Shown here one piece after another: positions 28,484 to 37,735 of a stretch of DNA of 64,000 bases. The stretch comes from Paracoccaceae bacterium Fryx2 (lineage in GTDB: Bacteria > Pseudomonadota > Alphaproteobacteria > Rhodobacterales > Rhodobacteraceae). The DNA is taken from the NCBI GenBank assembly GCA_032334235.1, contig JAVSGI010000003.1, positions 682,001 to 746,000 on the forward strand. The letters are read 5' to 3'. Positions within the stretch are counted from its first letter, which is position 1; each line of letters starts with the position of its first letter. Below the pieces are notes generated by a model that was not told the DNA's origin, made no database searches, and was given only the letters and a program-made list of their open reading frames with translations. The position numbers were made by a program, and so were the translations under genes.

Positions 28484-28927
28484 ATGGCCGATGCCGTGAA
28501 ACTGATCTGCACCACCTGCGGGCAGGCCAATCGCGTGCCGGTGGACAAGCTGTCGCTCGGCCCGAAATGCGGCAGTTGCGGCGACCCGCTGGCCGACGGC
28601 CGGGTGGCGGAACTGGAACCTGCCAGCCACGACAAGGCGACCCGCAGTGACGAGCTGCCGCTGCTGGTCGATTACTGGGCACCTTGGTGTGGCCCCTGCC
28701 GGATGATGGCACCCGAATTCGCCAAGGCTGCCAAGTCGCTGAAGGGCCGTGCACGCTTTGCCAAGATCAACACGCAGGACCACCCGGCAATTTCGGAACG
28801 CCTGGCAATCAAGGGCATACCGCTGCTGATCCTCTATGCCGGCGGGCGCGAGGTGGCGCGGCTGCCCGGTGCCCGCCCCGCCGCCGAGATCGAGGCCTTC
28901 GTGGAGGCCCGGCTGGGGCGGACCTGA
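28484..28927 (+). CDS. trxC: Thioredoxin 2 (zinc-finger thioredoxin)
   Basis: A 147-aa cytoplasmic disulfide reductase. The N-terminal zinc ribbon has Cys9/Cys12 (ICTTCGQ) and Cys29/Cys32 (KCGSCGD), and the active site is WAPWCGPC (Cys69, Cys72) in a thioredoxin fold with cis-Pro in KGIPLLILYAGG. Thioredoxin 2 resists oxidative stress; with the sulfur-type operator just upstream it may also handle protein persulfides. ATG 28484 follows AAGGAGGCTGCC, an excellent ribosome-binding site. Confidence 0.95.
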   Translation: MADAVKLICTTCGQANRVPVDKLSLGPKCGSCGDPLADGRVAELEPASHDKATRSDELPLLVDYWAPWCGPCRMMAPEFAKAAKSLKGRARFAKINTQDHPAISERLAIKGIPLLILYAGGREVARLPGARPAAEIEAFVEARLGRT

Positions 28928-29047
28928 CCGCCCGAGTCTTACCGCCGCAGCCTGACCGCAGCCTGACCGCAGAACATCTTTTCTGTTTCGCTCGCCCCGG
29001 CAAAATGATTATTCTGCCGCAGGCAACATGCCACCGGGAGAGCCGCC

Positions 29048-29839
29048 CTGACCACCCTTCGCGAACTGCGCGCCATGTTCGACTGGCACAGCGGCCGGGC
29101 GCGCTGGATCTTCATTCACATCCCCAAGAATGCCGGCGTGGCAATCCGCAAGGCGCCCGAACTCGCCGGAAAGATCGTCTCGGCCGACCCCTATTTCCAC
29201 GTCAGCCGCACCTATACCCGGGCGCTGGCCGACACCATGCGCGCCAAGGGCGAGCATCACGGCTTTCAGCACGCCCGCTGGCGCGACCTGAACCCCAGGG
29301 TGACCGCGCGGTTGCAACCTGTCGCCGTGCTGCGCAACCCCTGGGCGCGCACGGTGTCGCGGTGGCGCTTCGCGCAACTGGCGGCCAGCCAGGGCAAGGC
29401 CCCGGCTCAGTATGCCACCCAGCCGCTGGAAGCGTTTCTGGAGGAACGGCACATCTTTGGCGCCGAGCCATTCTTCTGGCACCGCGCGATCCACGGCTGG
29501 TATCCGCAGGCCGATTACGTGACCGACGACACCGGCGCCTTGCGCGTGGACCTGCTGCGGCAAGAGGCGCTGAGCGCGGAATCGCAACGCTACTTCGGGC
29601 TGACCCGGCCGGTGGCGCGGCGCAATGTCAGTTCCGCCACGGGGTTCGACTACCGCACCGCCTATGACGCCCGCACGATCCGGATCGTCGCCGACTGGTA
29701 TGCCCGCGACATCGACCTGTTCGGCTTCGACTTCGATACGGCCGCGACGCGGAACACCTTTTTCCCGCCCGAAGACTGCGCCGCAACGCCACAGCCGGAC
29801 CCGGCAAAAATTCCGGCGCAGGCCGTCGGGGTCGCTTGA
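29048..29839 (+). CDS. Sulfotransferase-family protein
   Basis: A soluble protein of about 254-263 aa. The N-terminal [15 protein letters not shown] matches the 5'-phosphosulfate-binding loop, and [20 protein letters not shown] the 3'-phosphate-binding region, of the bacterial sulfotransferase/'sulfotransferase family 2' group, so it may transfer sulfate from PAPS to a carbohydrate. The first ATG (29075) has no good ribosome-binding site, whereas CTG 29048 lies 8 nt behind CCGGGAG and adds TTLRELRA in frame, so translation may begin there. No neighbouring polysaccharide genes are seen, so the acceptor is unknown. Confidence 0.7.
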   Translation: MTTLRELRAMFDWHSGRARWIFIHIPKNAGVAIRKAPELAGKIVSADPYFHVSRTYTRALADTMRAKGEHHGFQHARWRDLNPRVTARLQPVAVLRNPWARTVSRWRFAQLAASQGKAPAQYATQPLEAFLEERHIFGAEPFFWHRAIHGWYPQADYVTDDTGALRVDLLRQEALSAESQRYFGLTRPVARRNVSSATGFDYRTAYDARTIRIVADWYARDIDLFGFDFDTAATRNTFFPPEDCAATPQPDPAKIPAQAVGVA

Positions 29840-29873
29840 CATCGCCGCGCCCATGGGCCAAATCGCTTGCAGT

Positions 29874-29949
<76 letters not shown>

Positions 29950-30017
29950 ATTTACCAATGATATATCTCTCCATGCTCGGCTGGTGGCCGGGGCCGGAGT
30001 GTGCGGGGTCTGTGCCG

Positions 30018-31313
30018 TCAACAGGCTGATGCGGCGATGCGCCTGCGGTCGTAGGACGACGGAATACCCAGCGATTCCCGGTATTTGGTTACGGTGCGGC
30101 GGGCGAGCATCGCCCCGGCCTCGCGTGCCAGCGTGACGATGGCGGCATCGCTCAGCGGGCGGGTGCGGTCTTCGGCGGCGACGATTTCCCCCACCAGCGC
30201 GATCAGCGCATCCTGCGACTGTGCCCCCGAGACGGTTTCGGCGGCGACCGAGCGGCTGAACAGCGCCTTCAGCGGCAGCGTGCCGCGCGGGGTTTCGATC
30301 AGGCGGGTGGCGGTGGCGCGGCTGATGGTGCTGGGGTGCAGCGACAACTCGGCCGCCACATCCTCCATCGACAGCGGGCGCAGGTGGCGGGGGCCGTGTT
30401 CGAGAAACGCCGACTGGTGGCGCACCAGACAGGCGGCGGTGCGCAACAGGGTCGCCTGCCGACGTTCCACCGCCCGCACAAGCCAGCGCGCCTGACCTGC
30501 GGCCTGCGCCAGATAGGCGCGGGTGGCGGCGTCGGGTGCGGGCAGCGTGTCGTCGGTCAGCCGCAGGCGCGGCAGGTGCGAGCGGTTCAGGTCGACCTCC
30601 CATGCGCCGTCGCGGTGGCGCACGCAGAGGTCGGGCGGCTGGACCGGCGCGCGGACGTCGCTGAAAGCCTCGCCCGGCTTGGGATTCAGGCTGCGGATCG
30701 TGGCGCGGGCGCGGCGGATGTCGTCGGGGTCGGCATCGCAGAGCGTGGCCAGCGCGTCGATCCGGCCTGCGGCCAGCAGGTCGAGATGGTCGAGGATCGT
30801 CTCCATCTCCCAGGTCAGCAGCCCCTGGTCGCAGAGTTGCAGGCGCAGGCATTCGGCCAGCGACCGGGCGAAAAGGCCTGCCGGTTCAAGGCCCTGAAGC
30901 CGGGCTAGCACCGCCTCGGCCGCGGGTTCCGGCACGCCGCAGGCCGCCGCGATTTCGGCCACAGGGGTGCCAAGCCAGCCCGAAGGCTCCAGCGCCCCGG
31001 TAAAGGCCAGTGCGATGGCGTGGTCTTCGTCGCGGTCGAAGGCCAGCGGAAGCTGCGCCGCGACATGGGCGTAGAGGCTGGGCGGCGCGTCCTGCAACGC
31101 GCCGATCTCGTCCCAGTCGATCGCCGGGCCGGTGCGAACGGGGCCCGGCGGGTTTTTCGGGGGGCGCAGGTCGAGGCAGGGATTCTCCAGCGCCTGTTCG
31201 GTCAGGTAGGCGGTCAGGTCGGTGTTGCTCATCTGCAGGATGCGCAAGGCGGCCTGCATTTTCGTGGTCATGGCCAGCGATGTCGTCTGGCGCTGGAAGC
31301 GATTCATTTCCAT
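30018..31313 (-). CDS. rpoN: RNA polymerase sigma-54 factor, nif-cluster copy
   Basis: Directs RNA polymerase to -24/-12 promoters with NifA as activator. The 431-aa protein has an N-terminal activator-contact region (MNRFQRQTTSLAMTTKMQAA, LRILQMSNTDLTAYL), a core-binding centre, the helix-turn-helix (VAAELSLHPSTISRATATRL) and the C-terminal RpoN box ARRTVTKYRESLGIPSS, which contacts the -24 element. It is shorter than E. coli RpoN (477 aa), mainly in the acidic region II. It lies 68 bp behind fixX as the last gene of the iscA-to-rpoN nif operon, creating positive feedback: its own supply rises when nif promoters fire. Rhodobacter species are known to carry nif-specific rpoN copies. Confidence 0.95.
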   Translation of the reverse strand: MEMNRFQRQTTSLAMTTKMQAALRILQMSNTDLTAYLTEQALENPCLDLRPPKNPPGPVRTGPAIDWDEIGALQDAPPSLYAHVAAQLPLAFDRDEDHAIALAFTGALEPSGWLGTPVAEIAAACGVPEPAAEAVLARLQGLEPAGLFARSLAECLRLQLCDQGLLTWEMETILDHLDLLAAGRIDALATLCDADPDDIRRARATIRSLNPKPGEAFSDVRAPVQPPDLCVRHRDGAWEVDLNRSHLPRLRLTDDTLPAPDAATRAYLAQAAGQARWLVRAVERRQATLLRTAACLVRHQSAFLEHGPRHLRPLSMEDVAAELSLHPSTISRATATRLIETPRGTLPLKALFSRSVAAETVSGAQSQDALIALVGEIVAAEDRTRPLSDAAIVTLAREAGAMLARRTVTKYRESLGIPSSYDRRRIAASAC

Positions 31314-31381
31314 CGGATCAGCCTAACAGGGACGCGGCATTCGCCGCATCGCCACATCGTCGCGCCGGCGGCCCGCCCGGT

Positions 31382-31693
31382 TCAGCCGAACTTGAACAGG
31401 ATGCCGTAGCCGCCGCGCGGGTAGGACCATTCGATCTCGCCGGTGGCCTGGCACAGGATGCGGCACGAGCCGCATTCCATGCAGCCGTCGGCCACGACCT
31501 CGACCCGGCCGGTCTCGCCGGTGCGGTAGCAGCCGGCCGGGCAGATCTGGGTCAGCGACTGCAACGCCGGGCTGTCGCCGCCGGGCTGCGGGTGAATGGT
31601 GACATGCGGGTTGCCCTCGTCCACCAGGTAGCGGTTCTGGTAGAGCCGCTCTTCCATCTTGGGCGACGCGGTTTCGGGTTTCTTGTCGGTCAT
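31382..31693 (-). CDS. fixX: Ferredoxin-like protein FixX
   Basis: A 103-aa iron-sulfur partner of the FixABC complex, passing electrons from the FixC flavoprotein to the quinone pool. The cluster region is ICPAGCYR with [12 protein letters not shown]. The [18 protein letters not shown] start overlaps the fixC stop by 4 bp (ATGA), so the two are coupled. The [13 protein letters not shown] stretch is typical of the FixX/YdiT family. Confidence 0.93.
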   Translation of the reverse strand: MTDKKPETASPKMEERLYQNRYLVDEGNPHVTIHPQPGGDSPALQSLTQICPAGCYRTGETGRVEVVADGCMECGSCRILCQATGEIEWSYPRGGYGILFKFG

Positions 31694-32997
31694 CTCCAGG
31701 CCCTCGCGAATTTGAACAGATCGGTTGCCACACGCCACCAGCCGCCGCGCGCGCGTTTCAGGTCGCGCATCGCCTCGGCCTCCTTGCTGCGCTTGTCGGT
31801 GCCGTCGACACGCAGCATCGCCTGCATCGCGCGGTTGAGCGCAGCCGGATAGATGTTGAAGAACTGGCGGTTCTTTTCCAGCAGGTGCGGCACCTTGCGG
31901 TATTTCTTGAGGTCTTTCATCACGAAGCTGTCGGCCAGCTTGTCGCGGTAGAGCTTCAGGTTTTCCTCGGTCGGCTGTTTGCCTTCGGCGCGAAGCTGGA
32001 TGATGGTTTCCGCCGCCAGCCGACCGGAGGTCATGGCAAGGTTCGACCCTTCGCGGTGGACCGCGTTCACGAACTGCCCGGCGTCGCCCACGATCAGCCA
32101 GCCGTCGCCGGTCAGGCGCGGAATGGCGTCATAGCCGCCTTCGGGGATCAGGTGGGCGACGTATTCCTTCATCTCGGACCCCTTCAGCAGCGGGGCGACC
32201 GAAGGGTGTGACTTGAACTTGTCGAGCAGGGCATAGGGCGCGATCCTGGTTTCGGCGAAATCGGCCAGCAGGCAGCCGACCCCGATCGAGATCGATTCCT
32301 TGTTGGTGTAAAGGAACCCGGTGCCGACCATGCCGGACGACACCGACCCCAGCACCTCGATCACCACGCCGTCATCCTCGCCCGCCAGGTTGAAGCGTTC
32401 GCGCACGGTTTCCTCGGGCAGGAAGTGGGTTTCCTTGACCGCAAGTGCCACGTGGTTCGCCTTGATTTCCGGGCGCAGGCCCGCGCGCTGGCCGACCATG
32501 CCGTTGACGCCCTCGGCCAGCACCACGATGTCGGCATGGATCTTGCCGCCATCGCGGTCGGTGACGACGCCGATCACCTTGCCGGACTCGGTCTTGATCA
32601 GATCCTTCACCGTGGTTTCGGTGATCAGGATCGCACCCGCCGCGCGCACCTGGCGCGAGAACCACTTGTCGAACTGCGCGCGCAGGATGGTGTAGCGGTT
32701 GGGCTTTTCCTCGTTGAAATCGTCCGACCGGTATTGCGCCCCGGTGTGCGAGCGTTCCGAGAGCATCCAGAACCGCTGTTCGATCACATGGCGTTCCAGA
32801 GGGGCGCTGTCACGGAAATCGGGGATGATGCGTTCCAGCGCGTCGGCGTAGAGGATGGCGCCCTGCACGTTCTTCGATCCGGGGTATTCGCCACGGTCGA
32901 TCTGAAGCACGTTCAGCCCGGCCTTGGCCATCACATAGGCGGCAGCGTTGCCCGAAGGCCCCGCCCCCACCACGATCGCGTCGAAATGGTCTGACAT
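31690..32997 (-). CDS. fixC: FixC flavoprotein (ETF:quinone oxidoreductase-like)
   Basis: A 435-aa FAD-dependent dehydrogenase that takes electrons from FixAB and passes them to FixX/quinone. The dinucleotide-binding motif is [11 protein letters not shown] at the N-terminus, and FAD contacts occur in [18 protein letters not shown]. It sits between fixB (11-bp gap) and fixX (4-bp overlap). FixABCX couples NADH oxidation to both quinone and ferredoxin/flavodoxin reduction by electron bifurcation, providing low-potential electrons for nitrogenase. Confidence 0.95.
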   Translation of the reverse strand: MSDHFDAIVVGAGPSGNAAAYVMAKAGLNVLQIDRGEYPGSKNVQGAILYADALERIIPDFRDSAPLERHVIEQRFWMLSERSHTGAQYRSDDFNEEKPNRYTILRAQFDKWFSRQVRAAGAILITETTVKDLIKTESGKVIGVVTDRDGGKIHADIVVLAEGVNGMVGQRAGLRPEIKANHVALAVKETHFLPEETVRERFNLAGEDDGVVIEVLGSVSSGMVGTGFLYTNKESISIGVGCLLADFAETRIAPYALLDKFKSHPSVAPLLKGSEMKEYVAHLIPEGGYDAIPRLTGDGWLIVGDAGQFVNAVHREGSNLAMTSGRLAAETIIQLRAEGKQPTEENLKLYRDKLADSFVMKDLKKYRKVPHLLEKNRQFFNIYPAALNRAMQAMLRVDGTDKRSKEAEAMRDLKRARGGWWRVATDLFKFARAWR

Positions 32998-33008
32998 CGC
33001 GGGTCTCC

Positions 33009-34100
33009 TCAGCTTGCCAGCGCGCGCACGCCAAGGCGGCGGGCGAAGGCATCGGTCAGCGCAGGCAACAGGCTCAGCGCATCGGCGACGACGCCCAGAT
33101 GGGCGAACTCGAAAATCTTGGCCTCGGGGTCGGTGTTGATCGCCACGATCAGGTCGGCGCCCTCGACGCCCACCCGGTGCTGGATCGCCCCCGAGATACC
33201 GGCGGCGATGTAAAGCCGCGGCCGGATGGTGTTGCCGGTCTGGCCGATCTGGCGGTCGGCCGGGGCCCAGCCCTTCTGCACCACCGGGCGCGAACAGCCC
33301 CAGTCGCCGCCCAGCGTTTTCGCAAGGGTCCGCACCAGATGGAAGTTCGCTTCCGATTTCAGCCCCATGCCGCCCGCCACCACGATGTCGGCATAGGCGA
33401 GGTTGGAATCTTTCTTGGTGTTGTCGGACACGAATTCCAGCACCTTGGTGATGATGTCGTCCTCTTTCATCCGCAGCGATTCCCAGACCATGCGGCCCGC
33501 GCGTTTCGTGTCGGGTTCCGGCATCGCCATCACACGGGGGCGCACCGTCGCCATCTGCGGGCGGAAGTTCAGGGTGTGGATGGTGCAAAGCAGCGTGCCG
33601 CCGAAGGTGGGGCGGGTGGCGGCAAGGCTGTCGTCGCTGTCGATGGCAAGCTCGGTCGCATCCGCCGTCAGGCCGGTCTGCAGCGTGGTCGCCACCGACC
33701 CGGCCAAGTCGCGGCCCAGCGGCGTGGCACCCAGCAGCAGGATCTCGGGCTTGTGCTTGTTGACGAGGTCGGTCAGCACCTGGGTATAGGGTTCGTTGCG
33801 GTAGTCGGTCAGCGCCGCATCCTCGACGACGTAGCAGACATCGGCGCCGTAGTGGTAGGACTGTTTGCTGGCGCGCTTGGTGGTTTCGCACTTCGGGCCG
33901 ATCACAACGGCGGCAAGCTGGCAGCCCAGCCGGTCGGCCAGCTTGCGGCCCTCGCCCATCAGTTCCCACGACACCGGATGCACCCGGCCACGTTCGATCT
34001 CGACGTTGACCCAGACGTGCTTGTAGTCGCGGAACCGCTCGGGCAGTTCCTTCTTCATGCCGGCGCGGCCGGCGGGTTTGGCGGTGGGTTCAGTGGCCAT
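33009..34100 (-). CDS. fixB: Electron-transfer flavoprotein alpha subunit FixB
   Basis: A 363-aa ETF-alpha-like protein that pairs with FixA. The N-terminal half ([20 protein letters not shown]) forms the ETF alpha domain; the C-terminal FAD domain shows [39 protein letters not shown] and [20 protein letters not shown]. Spacing to fixA is 12 bp. The N-terminal tail [20 protein letters not shown] is slightly longer than average. Confidence 0.95.
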   Translation of the reverse strand: MATEPTAKPAGRAGMKKELPERFRDYKHVWVNVEIERGRVHPVSWELMGEGRKLADRLGCQLAAVVIGPKCETTKRASKQSYHYGADVCYVVEDAALTDYRNEPYTQVLTDLVNKHKPEILLLGATPLGRDLAGSVATTLQTGLTADATELAIDSDDSLAATRPTFGGTLLCTIHTLNFRPQMATVRPRVMAMPEPDTKRAGRMVWESLRMKEDDIITKVLEFVSDNTKKDSNLAYADIVVAGGMGLKSEANFHLVRTLAKTLGGDWGCSRPVVQKGWAPADRQIGQTGNTIRPRLYIAAGISGAIQHRVGVEGADLIVAINTDPEAKIFEFAHLGVVADALSLLPALTDAFARRLGVRALAS

Positions 34101-34112
34101 GTCGCGCTCCTT

Positions 34113-35012
34113 TCAGGTGGCGGTGGCGGCGATAACCGCTTCAAGCTTGGGGTCACGGGCGAACAGCAGATCAAGCAGCGCATCGCCGACCTGATCGGGT
34201 TTCTTGCCCTCGACGGTGACCATCTGGGCCTTTTCGGCGCGCGGGGTCGGGGCGAACACCCGCTTGACCACGGTGGGCGAGCCGCGAAGGCCGCATTTCA
34301 TCGGGTCTTCCACCCCGGCATCCTCGGCCGACCAGATCAGCACCGGGGCTCGGGCGGCGCGCAGCAGGTCCTGGATCGAGCCGCGGCGGATGGTGTTGCT
34401 GTCTTCCAGCATGGTGATCAGGCAGGGCAGGCGCGAATGCAGCACCTGCACCCCGCCTTCCGACCGGCGCCGCACGATGATGCTGCGCTCTGCCAGATCG
34501 AGCGAGTCGATGGCGGAAACATAGGTCAGCTGGGTCAGCGACATGCGGCGCGCGATGCCGGGGCCGACCTGTGCGGTGTCGCCGTCGATGGTCTGCTTGC
34601 CGGTGAAAACGATGTCGATGGGCCGTTCCTCGCCGATCTTGGTCAGGGCCGTGGCCAGCGCAAAGGAGGTCGCCAGCGTGTCCGACCCGGCAAAGCGGCG
34701 GTCGGTGATCAGCACCGCCTTGTCGGCCCCCAGCCCCAGTGCGCGGCGCAGCGCATCCTCGGCCATCGGCGGGCCCATCGACAGCACCGTGACCTGCCCG
34801 CCGTATTCGTCGCGCAGCCGCAGCGCCTCCTCCAGCGCAAAAAGGTCATAGGGGTTGATGATGGTCGGCACCCCCTGACGCATGATGGTGTTGGTCACCG
34901 GATGCACCCGGATCTGCGCCGAATCCGGCACCTGCTTGATGCAGACCACGATGTTGAGGCCGGTCGGCGCAGGCTTCGGCGGCTCCAGGCCTTCGATCAC
35001 GGGCTCTTCCAT
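34113..35012 (-). CDS. fixA: Electron-transfer flavoprotein beta subunit FixA
   Basis: A 299-aa ETF-beta-like protein that carries the bifurcating flavin and NADH site of the FixABCX complex. Motifs are NIVVCIKQVPDSAQIRVHPV, NPYDLFALEEALRLRDEYGG, and DIVFTGKQTIDGDTAQVGPG, the FAD/AMP-binding loop. The start is set at ATG 35012 because AAAGGAG precedes it at good distance; an upstream ATG at 35033 overlaps the nifW stop (ATGA) and would add MTRKEPP. It belongs to the same operon as nifW. Confidence 0.93.
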   Translation of the reverse strand: MEEPVIEGLEPPKPAPTGLNIVVCIKQVPDSAQIRVHPVTNTIMRQGVPTIINPYDLFALEEALRLRDEYGGQVTVLSMGPPMAEDALRRALGLGADKAVLITDRRFAGSDTLATSFALATALTKIGEERPIDIVFTGKQTIDGDTAQVGPGIARRMSLTQLTYVSAIDSLDLAERSIIVRRRSEGGVQVLHSRLPCLITMLEDSNTIRRGSIQDLLRAARAPVLIWSAEDAGVEDPMKCGLRGSPTVVKRVFAPTPRAEKAQMVTVEGKKPDQVGDALLDLLFARDPKLEAVIAATAT

Positions 35013-35029
35013 GGGGGGCTCCTTTCTGG

Positions 35030-35395
35030 TCATTCTGCGACCTCGGATGCGGGTGTGGTGGCGGCGGGGGCGATGCCGATGCCCGACAGCGGCACGAAGG
35101 CGGGTTTCTGCGGGGTGCGGGCATTGGCCAGCACCTTGAAGACCTTCTGTTCCAGCGGGGTGCTGGTCTCGAAATCCCGGTGCGCGCGGCGCAGGGCGGC
35201 GGCGGCGGCGGCGTAGACCGCGGCCTCAGTCTGGCCTGCAAGGCTGGTCGCGGACAGGTATTGCCCCATGCGCTTGAGGATGTGCAGGCGGGCGACGTTC
35301 AGCACCTCGGGGCTGTAGGGCACGCAAAGATAATCGAAGATGGCTTCCGCCGAAGGCTGGGCCGCGATCCGGGAAAGGACAGAGGGGTTGGTCAT
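35030..35395 (-). CDS. nifW: Nitrogenase-stabilising protein NifW
   Basis: A 121-aa protein that protects the MoFe protein from oxygen damage or assists its maturation. AEAIFDYLCVPYSPEVLNVA and RLHILKRMGQYL are the classic NifW pattern, and VYAAAAAALRRAHRDFETST, TPLEQKVFKVL completes the family. The C-terminal extension (KPAFVPLSGIGIAPAATTPA) is low-complexity. It overlaps nifV by 4 bp upstream. Confidence 0.93.
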   Translation of the reverse strand: MTNPSVLSRIAAQPSAEAIFDYLCVPYSPEVLNVARLHILKRMGQYLSATSLAGQTEAAVYAAAAAALRRAHRDFETSTPLEQKVFKVLANARTPQKPAFVPLSGIGIAPAATTPASEVAE

Positions 35396-36546
35396 TGCGG
35401 TCTCCTGTTGCGGGTCGAAAGGGTGAGGTCGGCCAGCAGGGCGGCCAGGTCGCCCGGCCCGGCCCAGCGTTTCTCGCGCGCGGCCCACAGGCGCAGGCCG
35501 GGCAGGATGGCGCGCACCGTGGGCTCGTCGCAGGGCAGTCCGGCCTCGGCCAGCGCGCGTGCAAGGCCCGCAAGGCCGGAATGTTTGCCCGCCACCATGC
35601 GGTGCGCGCGGCCGAAGCGTTCGGGCGGCAGGGCCGCGCTTTCGTAGGTGGCGCGGTCCTTCAGCAGCGCATCGACATGGATGCCCGCCTCGTGGGTGAA
35701 GACCGCATCGCCGACGATCGGCTTGGCGGGCGGCACCGGGCGGCCCGAGGCGCGCGCCACGAGTTCCGACAGCGCGCAGAGCCGGTCGAGCGCCACGCCG
35801 GTCGGGCGGCCCGCGGCGGCCAGCACCGCCGCCACCTCCTCCAGCGCCGCATTGCCTGCGCGTTCGCCCAGACCGTTGACCGTGACCGACAGGTGCGTGG
35901 CCCCGGCCCGGGCGGCGGCCAGCGTGTTGGCGGTGGCCATGCCGAAATCGTTGTGGGCGTGAAACTCCAGCGGCAGCGTCAGGCGCGGCATCAGCCCCGC
36001 CACCAGATCATGCGCGGCAAAGGGGTCGAGGATGCCCAGAGTATCGGCCAGCCGGAAGCGCATCGCCCCTGCCTTCGCCGCAATCGCGGCCAGTTCGGCC
36101 AGGAATGCCGGGTCGGCGCGCGAGGCATCCTCGGCCCCGACCGACACGGCAAAGCCCATCTGCGTTGCCTGCCCCACCCAGTCTGCCAGGGTGCGGCGCA
36201 GCCAGTCGGCATCGACACGCAGCTTGCCCGCCATCTGCCGGTCGGACGCGGGCGCGGCCACGTGCAGCCGCTGCACGCCGCAGGTCGCGGCCTGCGCCAG
36301 ATCCTCGGGGCGCAGACGGCACCAGACCACCGGGGCGGCGCGGGTCAGGCTTGTGGCCATGCTGCGGATGTCGGCAATCTCGGCCGGGCCCATCGCGGCG
36401 ACGCCAAGCTCGATCTCCGCAAGGCCGGCGGCATCAAGGGCTGCGGCAATCGCGTGTTTCTCGGCGCTGCTGAAGGCGACGCCCGCAGTCTGTTCGCCGT
36501 CGCGCAGCGTGGTGTCACACAGGATCAGGGGGGCGCGGGTCATCAT
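35392..36546 (-). CDS. nifV: Homocitrate synthase
   Basis: Condenses acetyl-CoA with 2-oxoglutarate to R-homocitrate, the organic ligand of FeMo-cofactor. The 384-aa protein has ILCDTTLRDGEQTAGVAFSS at the N-terminus (DTTLRDGEQ metal/substrate motif), and LEFHAHNDFGMATANTLAAA with the HxH metal ligands and GAThLSVTVNGLGERAGNAA-type region. Tandem ATGs at 36546 and 36543 overlap the nifS stop. The 4-bp overlaps with nifS and nifW indicate tight translational coupling. Confidence 0.95.
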   Translation of the reverse strand: MMTRAPLILCDTTLRDGEQTAGVAFSSAEKHAIAAALDAAGLAEIELGVAAMGPAEIADIRSMATSLTRAAPVVWCRLRPEDLAQAATCGVQRLHVAAPASDRQMAGKLRVDADWLRRTLADWVGQATQMGFAVSVGAEDASRADPAFLAELAAIAAKAGAMRFRLADTLGILDPFAAHDLVAGLMPRLTLPLEFHAHNDFGMATANTLAAARAGATHLSVTVNGLGERAGNAALEEVAAVLAAAGRPTGVALDRLCALSELVARASGRPVPPAKPIVGDAVFTHEAGIHVDALLKDRATYESAALPPERFGRAHRMVAGKHSGLAGLARALAEAGLPCDEPTVRAILPGLRLWAAREKRWAGPGDLAALLADLTLSTRNRRPQ

Positions 36547-37724
36547 GGCACGGCCTCGCCTGCAAAGGGCTGGCCCGCGCCGAAGGGCGACATGTCGCGC
36601 AGCCGGGAAATGATGCCGGGCAGCACCGCCAGCAGGTGATCGACCTCGGCCGCCGTGGTCTCGCGCCCCAGCGACAGGCGCAAGCCACCGTGGGCGGCGG
36701 TGAACGGCACCTTCATCGCGCGCAGCACATGGCTCGGCTCCATCGCGCCCGAGGCGCAGGCCGACCCCGACGAGGCGGCAATGCCCGCGCGGTCGAGCAG
36801 CATCAGCACCGCCTCGCCCTCGACGAAATCGAAGGCCAGCGCAGATGTATTCGGCAGCCGGTCCAGCGGGTCTCCCAGCACCTGCACCCGGTCGATGGCG
36901 GCCAGCACGCCCTGTTCCATCCGGTCGCGCAGCGCCCGGATCGGGGCCACGTCCAGCCCCAGCGCCAGATCCGCCGCGCGCCCGAAGCCCGCGATGCCCG
37001 GCACGTTCAAGGTGCCCGCCCGCCGTCCGCGTTCCTGGTGCCCGCCGCGCAGCAGCGGCTGGAACGGCACGCCCTTGCGGACATAAAGCGCGCCAACCCC
37101 CTTCGGCCCGTGCAGCTTGTGTGCGGAAACCGAGAGCAGGTCGATATCGGTGCAGCGCAGGTCGATGGCGACCTTGCCCGCCGCCTGCACCGCATCGCTG
37201 TGGAACAGCGCGCCGGCCCGGTGCGCCAGTTCGGCCAGCCCTTCCACCGGAAAGATCGTGCCGGTCTCATTATTGGCCCACATCAGCGTTACCAGCGCGG
37301 TCTGCGGCCCGAGCGCGGCGCGGCAGGCGTCGATGTCGAGCCGCCCGTGACTATCGACGCCGATGCGGTGCACCACGACTCCGGCGGTCTTTTCCAGCCA
37401 GGCGCAGAGCGACAGGATCGCGGGGTGCTCCACCGTCGAGGTCACGATCTCGCGCCGCGCCGGGTCGGCTGCCAGTGCCGACAGGATCGCGGTGGTGTTG
37501 GATTCGGTGCCGCCCGAGGTGAAGACGATCTCGTCCTCGGATGCCGCCCCGAGCAGGGCGCGCAGGCTGGCGCGGGCGGTGCTGACGGCCCGTGCCGCCG
37601 CCCCGCCTTCGGCGTGCATCGACGCGGGGTTGCCGTAGCTTTCCGACAGATGCGGCAGCATGGCCGCGACGACCTCGGGCAGAACCCGTGTCGTGGCGTT
37701 GTTGTCCAGATAGCTGCGGATCAT
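36543..37724 (-). CDS. nifS: Cysteine desulfurase NifS
   Basis: A PLP enzyme that provides sulfur for nitrogenase Fe-S clusters. The 393-aa protein shows YLDNNATTRVLPEVVAAMLP, FTSGGTESNTTAI, the PLP lysine in LLSVSAHKLHGPKGVGALYV, and the catalytic sulfur-carrying Cys in ASSGSACASGAMEPSHVL, typical of the NifS/IscS class I loop. The start is ATG 37724 (MIRSYLDNNATT), 11 bp after nifU. Confidence 0.96.
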   Translation of the reverse strand: MIRSYLDNNATTRVLPEVVAAMLPHLSESYGNPASMHAEGGAAARAVSTARASLRALLGAASEDEIVFTSGGTESNTTAILSALAADPARREIVTSTVEHPAILSLCAWLEKTAGVVVHRIGVDSHGRLDIDACRAALGPQTALVTLMWANNETGTIFPVEGLAELAHRAGALFHSDAVQAAGKVAIDLRCTDIDLLSVSAHKLHGPKGVGALYVRKGVPFQPLLRGGHQERGRRAGTLNVPGIAGFGRAADLALGLDVAPIRALRDRMEQGVLAAIDRVQVLGDPLDRLPNTSALAFDFVEGEAVLMLLDRAGIAASSGSACASGAMEPSHVLRAMKVPFTAAHGGLRLSLGRETTAAEVDHLLAVLPGIISRLRDMSPFGAGQPFAGEAVP

Positions 37725-37735
37725 CTTGCGCCCCT

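Noticed and set aside
25421-28783. 1120-aa open frame on the minus strand opposite gcvP
   Set aside because: Antisense artefact of high-GC third positions in gcvP. It has no family motif and no ribosome-binding site, and it crosses the gcvP start and trxC.
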